From positions 71,445,754 through 71,509,753 of the forward strand of contig NC_081847.1 of NCBI RefSeq assembly GCF_963259705.1: a stretch of 64,000 nucleotides of DNA, read 5' to 3'. The notes under the pieces were generated by a model. It searched no databases. It worked only from the letters and a program-made list of their open reading frames with translations, and had not been told where the DNA came from. Positions 53,251 to 61,869 of this stretch are shown here, in pieces; positions within the stretch are counted from its first letter, which is position 1, and each line of letters opens with the position of its first letter. The position numbers were made by a program, and so were the translations under genes. Origin of the DNA: Myotis daubentonii. Lineage: Eukaryota; Chordata; Mammalia; Chiroptera; Vespertilionidae.

Positions 53251-53292
53251 TATGCAAATTAACCGCCAACAAGATGGCGGTTAATTTGCATA
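53251..53292. promoter_or_regulatory. Inverted repeat with paired octamers and a YY1-like word
   Basis: TATGCAAATTAACCGCCA and its exact reverse complement TGGCGGTTAATTTGCATA are separated by six bases. Each arm holds the POU octamer, ATGCAAAT or ATTTGCAT. The right edge of the loop reads AAGATGGCGG, the YY1 core. It could fold into a stable hairpin. Confidence 0.5.
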
Positions 53293-53627
53293 TGTAGGCA
53301 CAATGCAGGGAGGCGAAAGGGAAAGCAGGAAGAAGCCCCCTGCCACTGACAGTGATCGGAAACCCAGGGGGGAGCTAAGAGCTGGGGGGCAGGGTAAAGG
53401 CAGCCCTGCCCCCCGGCCATGATCGGAGAATCAGGCGCCTTTTCCACCCTGGCCAGTGATAGCAGGAAGTAGGGGTGGAGCCAGCGATGGGAGCTGGACA
53501 CGGTCGAAGCTGGCAGTCCCGGGAGCTAGGGGTCCCTTGCCTGGGCCTAAAGCGGAGCCCGCGATCACGGGGCCGCTGCAGCTGCGGGTCCCCGCTGCCC
53601 GAGCCGGACGCCTCAGCCAGAGGCGTT

Positions 53628-54110
53628 AGGCCTGGGCAGGGGCGGAGCCTGCAACCACGGGGAGCTGGGGGTCCCCTGCCCAGGCCTGACACCTCTGCCG
53701 GAGGCCTCAGGCCTGGTCAAGGGGCCGATCCGGTGATTGGTGATCGGAGGGTGATGAGGGTCAACTCCTCTGGCCAAGGCATCAGGCCTGGGCGGGGGGC
53801 TGAGCCGGGGATTGGGGGGATATGATGATCCCCTTGCCCAGGCCTGAAGCCTGGGTCAGAGGCGTCAGGCTTGGGCGGGGGGTGGAACAAGCGATCAGAG
53901 GGAGATGGGGGTCCCCTGCCCAGGCATGATTCCTGGGCCAGAGGCCTCAGGCCTGGGCGGGGACCAGAGCCAGTGATCGGGGGGAGATGGGGGTCCCCTG
54001 TCCAAGCCTGACACCTCTGGCGGAGGCGTCAGGCCTGGGCAAGGGGCCGATCAGGTGATCAGAGGGTGATGGGGGTCTACGCCTCTGTCAGAGGCGTCAG
54101 GCCTGGGCAA
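53628..54110 (+). repeat. ~80-bp tandem repeat units inside the Helitron
   Basis: The marker AGGCCTGGGC, or a one-base variant, occurs at 53628, 53709, 53784, 53867, 53949, 54031 and 54099, so units are 68-83 bp long. Each unit also has a GATGGGGGTCCCCTGCCCAG-like segment. Confidence 0.8.
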
Positions 54111-54251
54111 GGGGCCAATCCTGCGATTGGAGGGTGATGGAGGTCAACGCCTGAGGGCTCCCAGTATGTGAGAGGGGGCAGGCTGGGCTGAGGGACACTC
54201 CCCCCCCCACACACACACCCAGTGCACGAATTTCGTGCACCGGGCCCCTAG

Positions 54252-54563
54252 TATAAATATAAAAGCCTAAGTGACCAAATGACCAAACGACCAGTCAACC
54301 AGTCACTATGATACACACTGACCACCAGGGGGCAGACACTCAACAAAGGAGCTTCCCCCTTGTGATCAGTGCATTCCCACAGCCAACCTCCCATGTCCCT
54401 CCCCTGCCCCGATCATGCACTGGTGGGGTCCTTCAGCCTGGCCTGTGCCCTCTCGCAATCCGGGACCCCTCAGGGGATGTTGGAAAGCCAGTTTCAGCCT
54501 GATCCTGCAGGCCAGGCCCAGGGACCCCCCATGGGTGCACGAATTCATGCACCAGGCCTCTAG
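54252..54563 (+). mobile_element. 312-bp Helitron in tandem with the first
   Basis: It starts TATAAATATAAAAGCCTAAG directly after the CTAG of the previous element and ends CACCAGGCCTCTAG before a T. The usual TC at the 5' end is absent. The hairpin GTGCACGAATTCATGCAC lies at 54535-54552. It is a sister of the Helitron at 17469: both share the TGACCACCAGGGGGCAGA block. Confidence 0.88.
54322..54335 (+). promoter_or_regulatory. CTCF-like motif inside a Helitron
   Basis: CCACCAGGGGGCAG, identical to 17549-17562 and at a comparable distance from the Helitron 5' end. Seen directly; occupancy is not known. Confidence 0.5.
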
Positions 54564-54651
54564 TATGTTATAAACGCAATGAGGGCAACTGTGGCTTTTA
54601 AAACTGTAAGAAGACTCTATGCATAATTATAAGATATTTTAAAAACTTCAG

Positions 54652-54880
54652 CCAAAACCGGTTTGGTTCAGTGGATAGAGCGTCGGCCTGCGGACTAAAA
54701 GGTCCCAGGTTCGATTCCGGGCAAGGGCATGTACCTGGGTTGCGGGCACATCCCCAGTGGGGGATGTGCAGGAGGCGGCTGGTCGATGTTTCTCTCTCAT
54801 CGATGTTTCTGACTCTCTATCTCTCTCCCTTCCTCTCTGTAAAAAATCAATAAAATATATTTTTAAAAAAACAAAAAAAA
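54652..54880 (+). mobile_element. Ves1 SINE
   Basis: Head CCAAAACCGGTTTGGTTCAG, B box GGTTCGATTCC at 54708-54718, AATCAATAAAATATAT tail then an A-rich end. The perfect duplication AAAAACTTCAG lies at 54641-54651 and 54881-54891. Confidence 0.96.
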
Positions 54881-55099
54881 AAAAACTTCAGTTAAATTGA
54901 TTATACTACCTGGATAGCCCAACAATAAAGGAAAAAATCATAAGAAGTTGTCAAAGTATTGCCTCTAAAATGGCTTCCAGCTTCAGATGATTTCCTGGGC
55001 ACACTACTTCAACCTTTCGCAGAGCAAATAATTTCCATGTAACAGAAACCCCTTTCAGAGAATGAAAAAGATGTAAATCCTATCAGTTAATTTTATTTT

Positions 55100-55160
55100 A
55101 TTTACTTATTTTAAATTTAAATTCTTTATTGTTGAAAGTATTACATCTTAGTTCATTTTA
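55100..55160 (-). mobile_element. LINE-1 3' tail fragment
   Basis: TTCTTTATTGTTGAAAGTAT then TACATCTTAG corresponds to the reversed L1 3' end also present at 3205-3225 and 2300-2320. Confidence 0.5.
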
Positions 55161-55189
55161 CAAGGCTAACAAAGCTATTGACATAATGT

Positions 55190-55510
55190 TTCGGGTAAAT
55201 CTCAAAAATATCATGTTGAATGAAAAAGTGCCAGACATAGAGAAGTATAAATTATGTAATCCCAATTATATGAAGTTCAAGGAGAAACAAATCTAATGTC
55301 TGGTGGTAACAATTAGAAAGTGGTTGCTGGGGGTGGGCATGGAGGACTGCCTGGAAGGAAGCCCGGGGAAACTTTCTGGGGCCATGAGGATGCTCCATAT
55401 CTTGATCTGGGGGATGGCTACTAGGTGCATACATTTGTCAAAAGTTAACAAGTCGTAAACTTAACATTTGTGCATCTTATCGTATATAAATTATACCTCA
55501 ATAATGTACT
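55190..55510 (+). mobile_element. L1M LINE 3' UTR
   Basis: AGTGGTTGCTGGGGGTGGGC, GGGGAAACTTTCTGGGGCCA, CTCCATATCTTGATCTGGGG, GGTGCATACATTTGTCAAAA and ATAAATTATACCTCAATAAT form the L1M terminus in order. The left part holds the 38-bp source-like segment at 55196-55233. Confidence 0.85.
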
Positions 55511-55539
55511 GTTAGGAAAGAGAAAACCTTGCAGCCATA

Positions 55540-56060
55540 ACTTAAAAGATAGCTAAACAATAGCAGGTTAATCACACTTAATATGTTTCAGATGCAAAAA
55601 TACTAAACAAAATATAGGCAAAGGTAGTCTTGGAAAAATTAGAAAAAGAATATATCAAAAACTGCACGGTTATTTAGATATGAGAAGTCTATTACTATAA
55701 TAATTCAAAATTTAAAAGCGCATCATAAAAATATTGAAATTAGTTTATAAAATACATTTATTCATGACTTTCATTCCTAATAAACTCAGATACAAAAAGA
55801 TGATACTTTAACATGATAAATAATATTTATCTCCAACCAAAAGCCCAAATCATCCTTAGTGAAACTCAAGAGGCCACCTCATTAATGTCAAGTACAAAAC
55901 AAGGCTGGCCTCCCTCCCCACTGCTATTCACTATTGTTCTGAAATCTCTAAGCCAAGGAAAAGGACAAGAACTAGATATGAATCATAACTATAGGAGAGA
56001 AAGAGACAAAAGTATTAATTTTAGTCCATGGTAACATTGTCTTTCAACAGAACTCAAGAG
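55540..56060 (+). mobile_element. L1M LINE reverse-transcriptase-region fragment
   Basis: The frame at 55813-56034 reads TKQGWPPSPLLFTIVLKSL, which matches the conserved L1 RT segment 'tRQGCPLSPLLFNIVLEVL' in form. The YADD catalytic motif is not reached. Flanking sequence is A-rich L1-like. Confidence 0.75.
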
Positions 56061-56300
56061 GGCCAACTGAAAAACAATTTTCTGACCGATTAGAAAATAA
56101 ATATGCAGGCACAAGCAGGGGTGCTCGCTGAAGCATTGTCACCAAGAACAATTGGAAACCACCTGAGTGTCCAGTAACAGGAGCCTGGATAAATAGAAGT
56201 GTACACATGCAATAGAACACTACATAGCAGTTAAACTAAATTTAGTATATGCAAAAATATTAAGTGAGACAGAAAATGAAGAATGTTATACAGTGTGGTA
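56061..56300 (+). mobile_element. L1M LINE 3' part
   Basis: GAAGCATTGTCACCAAGAAC, AATTGGAAACCACCTGAGTG, TCCAGTAACAGGAGCCTGGA and GAACACTACATAGCAGTTAA follow the L1M terminus. It ends at a SINE tail. Confidence 0.6.
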
Positions 56301-56303
56301 TTT

Positions 56304-56562
56304 TTTATTTATATTTTTTATTAATCCTCACCAGAGGATATTTTTTCCATTAATTTTTAGAGAGAGAGCGGGAGGGAGGGAGGGAGGGCAAGAAAGGGAA
56401 AATGAGAGAGAGAGAAACATCCACTGTTTGTCTCCCACATGGGCCCCAGGCCGGGCTGGGGTTGGAACCTGCAACCCAGGTACATCCCCTTGACAGGGAA
56501 TCAAACTGTGACCCTTCTGTGTGCAGGCGGGTGCTCTAACCACTTGCTTGTCAGGGCATGCA
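56304..56562 (-). mobile_element. Bat tRNA-derived SINE, longer older subtype
   Basis: The plus strand begins TTAATCCTCACCAGAGGATA, the reversed TATCCTCTGGTGAGGATTAA tail, and continues through a GA tract, GAAACATCCACTGTTTGTC, CAACCCAGGTACATCCCCTT and GGTGCTCTAACCACTTGCTT. The head lacks the usual CCAGTGTGGCTCAG word and is diverged. Confidence 0.82.
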
Positions 56563-57165
56563 ATGTGGTGCTTTTAATGCAATGTTTAAAAATGCACTAA
56601 AATACACTGTTTGGGAAATTTGGACGAGGGTGGGGGATATAGTTGTGACAGATACCAAGTTCGGGACACTAGCTGCCTGTGGGGGGAGATGGAGGGGAAT
56701 GAGGTTGGAGAGGAATACCAAGGGGCTTCAGCTACGTCGTACCTTGTTCTTTAAGGAATAAAAAGTCCCGGGGAAAACATTCTACATCTGACGAGCAGAC
56801 GCAGCATGGCAGAAATAATTCCCAGAAACTGCCCTTGTGGCCCTGGACCAGTCCACCCCCTCTCCTCCCCAGCAACCACTCCTCTGATTTTTGTCACCTC
56901 AAAGGAGTTTTGCCAATCCTTAAAGTTTATTTAAATGGAATCATGGGTTTCCTTTCAGGTCTTCCTTGGTCTCCCTCCTGAAGACTGGCCTCCTTTATTG
57001 AGGACACCAAGTCTCAACGGACTGCGGCAGCCCAAGCCACAGCCGAGGACTGAACACCTCAGTGCTCTTGGCCACCATGCAGATGAGGGGTACGTGAATT
57101 AAAATATCTAGACACCATCTTTCACCTCTCAAATTGGCACAGAGTTTTTTAAAATACGTCTTTGT
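56563..57165. other. Unassigned non-coding sequence
   Basis: No gene or repeat recognised, apart from an old-repeat-like GGTGGGGGATATAGTTGTGA region. Confidence 0.3.
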
Positions 57166-57169
57166 TTTG

Positions 57170-57437
57170 TGTGTGTGTGTGTGTTTTGTTTTTGTTGTTA
57201 ATCCTCATCCGAGGATATTTTTCCCAATGATTCTTTTTAGAGGGAGTGGAAGGGAGGAAAAGAGGGGGAGAGAGAGAGAGAGAAAGAAAAACCAGTGTGA
57301 GAGAGATACATCAATTGGTTGCCTCCTGCAACCCGACCGGGGCCAGGGATCAAACCTGCAACCCAGGTACATTCTCCTGACTGGGAATTGAACCTTCAAC
57401 CTAACCAAACCAACTGAACTGCACTGGCCAGGTGGCA
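57170..57437 (-). mobile_element. Bat tRNA-derived SINE, longer older subtype
   Basis: Reversed: TTAATCCTCATCCGAGGATA, a GA tract at 57270-57290, CATCAATTGGTTGCCTCCTG, CAACCCAGGTACATTCTCCT and ACTGAACTGCACTGGCCAGG. A (TG)n tract at 57169-57184 lies in the tail. Confidence 0.85.
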
Positions 57438-57570
57438 ACCAATAGATACTTGTTTTAAGTTAATACCCAGCATTTGGGAATTTCCATATCCTCTGGAGAG
57501 AGCATTAATTTATGAACCTTTCTGTGAAAAGAATTTGACCATCATTTCCAGAAGCCTTAAAAAGGTTCAT

Positions 57571-57787
57571 GTCGCCCTAGCCGATTTGGTTCAGCGGAAA
57601 GAGCATTGGCCTGTGGACTGAAGGGTCCCTGGTTCGATTCCTGTCAAGAGCACATACCCGGGTTGCGGGCTTGATGCCCAGTGAGGGGGCGTGGGGGAGG
57701 CAGCCAATCAATGATGTTTCTATCTCTCCCTTTCCCTTCCTCTCTGAAATCAATAAAAAAAATATACTTTAAAACATAAAAATAAAG
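57571..57787 (+). mobile_element. Ves1 SINE
   Basis: Head GCCCTAGCCGATTTGGTTCA, B box GGTTCGATTCC at 57631-57641, CAATGATGTTTCTATC, tail GAAATCAATAAAAAAAATAT. The flanks AAAAGGTTCAT and AAAAGGTTCGCAT are the duplication. Confidence 0.92.
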
Positions 57788-57799
57788 AAAAGGTTCGCA

Positions 57800-58330
57800 T
57801 ATACCTAAGCATTTCACGTTTCTACCTCCATCCCAGAACTTACCCCTGAATTCCACGGTTAAATATTCACCTGCCTGCCAACCACCATCTCCACTTGGGC
57901 GTCTAACCAGTGCCTCAAAGCATGGCCAATGCCACGCTCCCAATTCCTACTGCTCCTCTGTGCCCCAGAGCTCCTCCTCCTATGAAAACTCTACCTTGCC
58001 TGTTTCTCAGACACAAAATCTTGATGTCATCTCTGACATCTTTCTTTTATGGACATTAAATCTGGAGGGGAGGAGGTACTAAGCTTCAAAATAGATTCAA
58101 AATCCAACCCCTTGCCACCACCTCTGTCACCAACACCTGGTTCCAGCCACTATCACGCCCTCCTGGGCCATTGTAATAGCCTCTTTGCTCGCCCTGCCTT
58201 CACTTCGCCCTCTTCCAGATTGTCCTCAATGTGCCAGAAGGATCCCTTTGTAGCCTGAGTCAAATCAAATCACTCCTCGTTCAAAACCCTCATTGGCTCC
58301 CTTCTTAGAGGAAAGCAAGCCCATATAAAG
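57800..58330 (+). repeat. L2 LINE ORF2 relic
   Basis: CATCCCAGAACTTACCCCTG, GCCAACCACCATCTCCACTT, GGGCGTCTAACCAGTGCCTC, ATCTTGATGTCATCTCTGAC and GAAGGATCCCTTTGTAGCCT run in L2 order. The segment 57845-57878 nearly equals part of the Helitron composite at 58914-58947. Confidence 0.8.
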
Positions 58331-58885
58331 GCACATAAGGCCACACAGGATATGCTATTTCTCTCACCTACACCTGAGTGAGGCTACAGAATCATAAACT
58401 CCAACACTGCATAATGCCGGTGCCAGAGGATTCGATTCTGCCTCAGTGAGTGTGCTGGTACTGTATATTAAAAAATGGTTTATTTGTGCCTCTCACAGTT
58501 TGCAACCACTGAGATGTTAACACAGCACGCCTATTCAAAACAAACAAAAAAGCTTACAAAGGGAATTTCTAGGAGATATGCAGAGTCAACAACACAGCTC
58601 TCTCTGGATGTCCCCTTGATCCAGCCCTTCCTGCATCCCATATAGCTCTTAGAGTCTTAGTGACCTAGTATAAAAGGTTATCTCTTTTATGGACAGTTGC
58701 TGTCAGTAAACTAGTCAATCAGAGCATACCTTTAGAATAAATGATCAGACTAAATTCTAATTGCTTGGACAACAGAAATTCTTCACTTTGTTATCTAAAT
58801 GCATAATGTTATATGGCCATTTCTGCTGAGGTCTATGGTTTGTTAGGGCCAAGGATCACTCCTCACACTAAATTAATCAGCCTAT
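58331..58885. other. Unassigned non-coding sequence
   Basis: No gene or named repeat was seen between the L2 relic and the Helitron composite. Confidence 0.35.
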
Positions 58886-58886
58886 A

Positions 58887-59342
58887 CTAGAGGCCTGGTG
58901 CACGACATTCATGCCTGAATTCCACAGTTAAATATCCATCTGCCTGCGGGGAGTAGGCCTAAGCCAGCAGTCGGACATCCCCCGAGGGGTCCCAGATAGG
59001 AGAGGGTGCAGGCTGAGCTGAGGGACAGCACCCCCAGTGCATGAATTTTGTGCACTGGGCCTCTAGTAAAGTTATAAAAGGATTTGCTTCCAAGGCCTGT
59101 TGTTAAGGCACCTCTTTGTTTGCTAGCCTGCCTGCCTGCCTGATTGCCCTTAACCTCTTCTTCTTGCCAGCCTGATCACCCCCTAACCACTCCCCTGCTG
59201 GCCCTCCCCTGCTGGCCTGGTTGCCCCCAACTGCCCTCCCCTGCCAGCCATCTTGTGGCAGCCATCTTTGACCACATGGGGGTGGCCATCTTGTGTGAGG
59301 GTGTGATGGTCAATTTGCATATTACCTCTTTATTATATAGGA
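58887..59342 (-). mobile_element. 456-bp Helitron composite with opposed 3' ends
   Basis: On the minus strand it runs from TCCTATATAATAAAGAGGTA (59342 downward, preceded by A) to CACCAGGCCTCTAG (58887, followed by T). Inside, a second 3' end points the other way: CAGTGCATGAATTTTGTGCA then GGGCCTCTAG closes at 59066 before a T. Between the two ends lies a 34-bp L2-like piece (58914-58947). The 5' half has CAAGATGGC words and an octamer. No Rep-helicase frame is present. Confidence 0.85.
59247..59320 (-). promoter_or_regulatory. YY1-like words and an octamer in Helitron 5' region
   Basis: The plus strand shows GCCATCTTG at 59247-59255, GCCATCTTTG at 59261-59270 and GCCATCTTG at 59285-59293. 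On the minus strand these read CAAGATGGC, the YY1 core. ATTTGCAT at 59313-59320 is the POU octamer. Binding is inferred. Confidence 0.45.
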
Positions 59343-60269
59343 TTCTTCCCTTTCAATGGCCCAAAGTGAAGATGAAATCGGAAAGGAGCCCTTGGCAAGA
59401 GCAAAGGAGAAAGCTCAGCCTCCAGGGCCTTCTCCCTGAGCCCAAGTTCTTGTTTCGACAGGAGGTAGACATGGCCTCTCTACCCACATCGTGTTCCCAA
59501 TTTTCTGGATCAAGAACAACAACAAGACCACCCTTGGGAGAAACTGTGACCCGATCACACAGGTGCTCCAAGCTGTATGGTAATGAGCTGCTCCTTTCCC
59601 TTGAGTCTCTCTACCTCCCCCCTCCCTGTTCCAGCCAAAGGTAGGTTGTGGGCAGGGCCCCATGAAGAAGAGCCGTCTGGAGAAGCCACCAGGACCGTCA
59701 CTTGAAGGCAAGAGCCTGGGCTTGGAAACTCCAGCTCCACCACCTCCAGCGTGGTGACCTCGCAGGAGAAAAGGAGACGCGGCTGGTGGAGCACTTGGCA
59801 GAGGGCCGCCTCGAGCAGCTGGGGCTTGAGAGGTTTAGCAATCTCTGCTCTTGACAACAAACACCTGTGCACAGAATGTCGCCACTTCGAAAGCCCTTCC
59901 ACACATGTTATCTGGACGTCATCCAGGCCAAGGTCCCATGCACCGAGGGCCCCAGAAGACCAGTGTGAGGACCGAGTGAGGTCATGTGGTGGAATTCCCA
60001 GCTGTGCTTGGCATCCAGTACGTGCAATGCCTGTTCCCTATCAGAGGCCCTTTGGGGCAGGTCATGGAGACGCAGAGAGATTATGGGATGGGGCCAAAGT
60101 CACATTGATAAATGGTGGAGGGTGGCTTTGACACACATTTGCCTACTTCTAAATCTCGTTCCTCAGTGCTATGTTCCGGATCCTGGCAAGGGCTTGGGTT
60201 CCCCTGAGGCGGATCGAGTTCCCAGTCTCGATACGAAGAAGTCGGGATACACCAATGTTGGAGCATGTT
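59343..60269. other. Unassigned non-coding sequence
   Basis: GC-moderate sequence. Overlapping frames on both strands (59144-59644 plus, 59555-59902 minus, 59751-60131 plus) have no recognisable domain. Confidence 0.4.
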
Positions 60270-60510
60270 CAAGAGCTAACTAGAGGCTGGGGAGTTAAAC
60301 TACCTGGGCTCATTCCTGGCTCTACCACTTTTCATCTCTGTTCTCGACAAATTACCCAACCTCACGGGGTCTCAGTTTCCCCATCTGTAAAATGGGGATA
60401 TAGTAATATTAATATCACCTCACAGGGTTGTGTTGAGAATTAACTGAAATAATATACGTAGGAGGCTTAGAATAATGCTTCAACACATTCAGCAAATGTT
60501 ACTTTCCTTG
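60270..60510 (+). repeat. MIR SINE, nearly complete
   Basis: GCTGGGGAGTTAAACTACCT, GGGCTCATTCCTGGCTCTAC, GGTCTCAGTTTCCCCATCTG, TAAAATGGGGATATAGTAAT and TCACAGGGTTGTGTTGAGAA follow MIR from its 5' part to its 3' end. Confidence 0.88.
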
Positions 60511-60654
60511 TTGTTATGATCACACTTCGATGTCAGGCACCAGAGTCAGCTTGCATGTCTCTGCCCTTAAATGCATCGCTGCGAGTTCCCTGAGGGTGTG
60601 GTCGCTCGTGCCTAACTGCTCGGGCAAGGCTGCTCCCTTGCACCACTCCAAGGG

Positions 60655-60845
60655 CACATATTACCTCATTATATCCCACGGCAACCCTTTGGTGTAGGTG
60701 TAATTATACTCATTTTTTAGAACAGAAACTGAGCCTCAAAGAAGCTAAATAACCCTCCCCAAACCATACAGCCGGCAGGTGGTGGAGGTTTGAACCCAAG
60801 CTCACGTGACTCCAAACACTTTGAACTCTAATACTGTTCCTAAGT
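60655..60845 (-). repeat. MIR SINE
   Basis: TTACCTCATTATATCCCACG, AGGTGTAATTATACTCATTT, GAACAGAAACTGAGCCTCAA and GGAGGTTTGAACCCAAGCTC are the reversed MIR. It lies opposite to its neighbour at 60270. Confidence 0.8.
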
Positions 60846-60866
60846 ATAGCTTCATCTCTGCCCATG

Positions 60867-61025
60867 TTTTTTTTTTTTTTTAATTGATTTGAGAGAGAGA
60901 TTTGTTGTTCCACTTATTTATGCACTCATTGGTTGATTCTTATATGTGCCCTGACTGGGGATCAAACTTGAAACCTGGGTGTATCGGATCCATGCTCTAA
61001 CCATCTGAGATACCCGGCCAGGCGT
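60867..61025 (-). mobile_element. Ves-type SINE (short, GA-rich subtype)
   Basis: Reversed: TTTTTTTTTTTTAATTGATT, GTTGTTCCACTTATTTATGC, GCCCTGACTGGGGATCAAAC and GATACCCGGCCAGGC. The GTTCCACTTATTTATGCA word links it to 63804-63985. Confidence 0.9.
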
Positions 61026-61029
61026 CTAC

Positions 61030-61500
61030 TCAGGTTTTACTTGCCATCAATAAGCTAGTGGCTCCCAGATATTTATCTGCAGCCCCCGCATCTCATCTCC
61101 CTGTTCAATATCTCTATTTTAAGGTCTTCCAGGCAACTCGGATTCGACATGTCCAAAATTTAACTCATCAGCTTCCACTGAAAACCTAGCACCCCATCCA
61201 CCAAGAGACCTAAACTGGAAACCTGGCTGTCATCCCTGACTCCTCTCCTCCCTCCCTCCTCCCTACATCCCACAAATCACCAAGTTTATTCACCCTCTTC
61301 CTAGCTCCACGGCTTGTTCCCTGGTCTAGACCACCGTCGTCTCACTCCTGGGTACGCGTAATCTTCAACTGAGCTTTGAGCTCTCTGCGTTCACTCTTCC
61401 TTCTGCAGCCTCGTTTCCCTTCATGCGGTACTGAGAGTGCTTTCTAGAAGCACAAACCTTATCACATTACTCTCCTGATTAAAACCCTTCAACAATAATT
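61030..61500 (+). repeat. L2 LINE ORF2 relic
   Basis: GGCTCCCAGATATTTATCTG, CATGTCCAAAATTTAACTCA, CTGGCTGTCATCCCTGACTC, CTGGTCTAGACCACCGTCGT and TCTCCTGATTAAAACCCTTC follow L2 ORF2. It stops where a MIR begins. Confidence 0.85.
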
Positions 61501-61511
61501 GCAAACCCTTA

Positions 61512-61735
61512 TGTGCTATTCGCTGGTATAGGCCCTTTACATATATCAACTCATTTAATCCTAAGAACCACCCTAAGAGATGAAATAGGTCCTCTCCTGT
61601 TCTCCTTTTGCAGATGAGAAAATGTGGATGCTGAAGGTTAAACCACCTGCCTAAGGCCTCCCAGCTCATCAGTGGCCGGGCCAGGATTTAAACACAGGCC
61701 CTGTGGCTCCTGAGATCATGCTCTTACCAGCGACA
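61512..61735 (-). repeat. MIR SINE, nearly complete
   Basis: GGCCCTTTACATATATCAAC, TCATTTAATCCTAAGAACCA, TTGCAGATGAGAAAATGTGG, AGCTCATCAGTGGCCGGGCC and GATTTAAACACAGGCCCTGT cover most of the reversed MIR. Confidence 0.88.
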
Positions 61736-61834
61736 GTAAACATCCTTTCCAAGGAAGCCTGGTGCACGAGGACAACGTCCAAAATCCTTCTCGTGGCCAA
61801 CCAGGGCCTGCCGGATCTCAGCTCTTCCTAGCCA

Positions 61835-61855
61835 TAACCCTAACCCTAACCCTAA
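61835..61855 (-). repeat. Short interstitial telomeric repeat
   Basis: TAACCC occurs three times plus TAA, 21 bp with no mismatch. It is the vertebrate telomere repeat with the C-rich strand on plus. It lies 14 bp left of the SPIN element. Confidence 0.85.
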
Positions 61856-61869
61856 GCCTTCCTCTACCC

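Larger units (their letters stand above)
53183..54251 (+). mobile_element. 1069-bp non-autonomous Helitron (HeliBat type)
   Basis: Begins TCTACACTAATAAAAGAG after an A and ends GGGCCCCTAG before a T. The 3' hairpin GTGCACGAATTTCGTGCAC (54222-54240) has nine paired bases per arm. Near the 5' end is an 18-bp inverted repeat (53251-53292). The interior from about 53628 to 54110 holds seven ~80-bp units, each with AGGCCTGGGC or a close variant. GC-rich, with no Rep-helicase frame, so it depends on a partner element. Frames across it (for example 53475-53825) are not genes. Confidence 0.95.

Noticed and set aside
53475..53825. 116-codon frame in GC-rich sequence, possible CpG-island gene
   Set aside because: It falls entirely inside the 1069-bp Helitron and reads through its tandem units.
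53628..54110. Regularly spaced repeats that might suggest a CRISPR array
   Set aside because: The units are ~80 bp, adjacent and diverged, lie inside a Helitron, and the DNA is mammalian.
59144..59644. 166-codon open frame, plus strand
   Set aside because: Its first 200 bases lie in a Helitron, and the rest has no domain.
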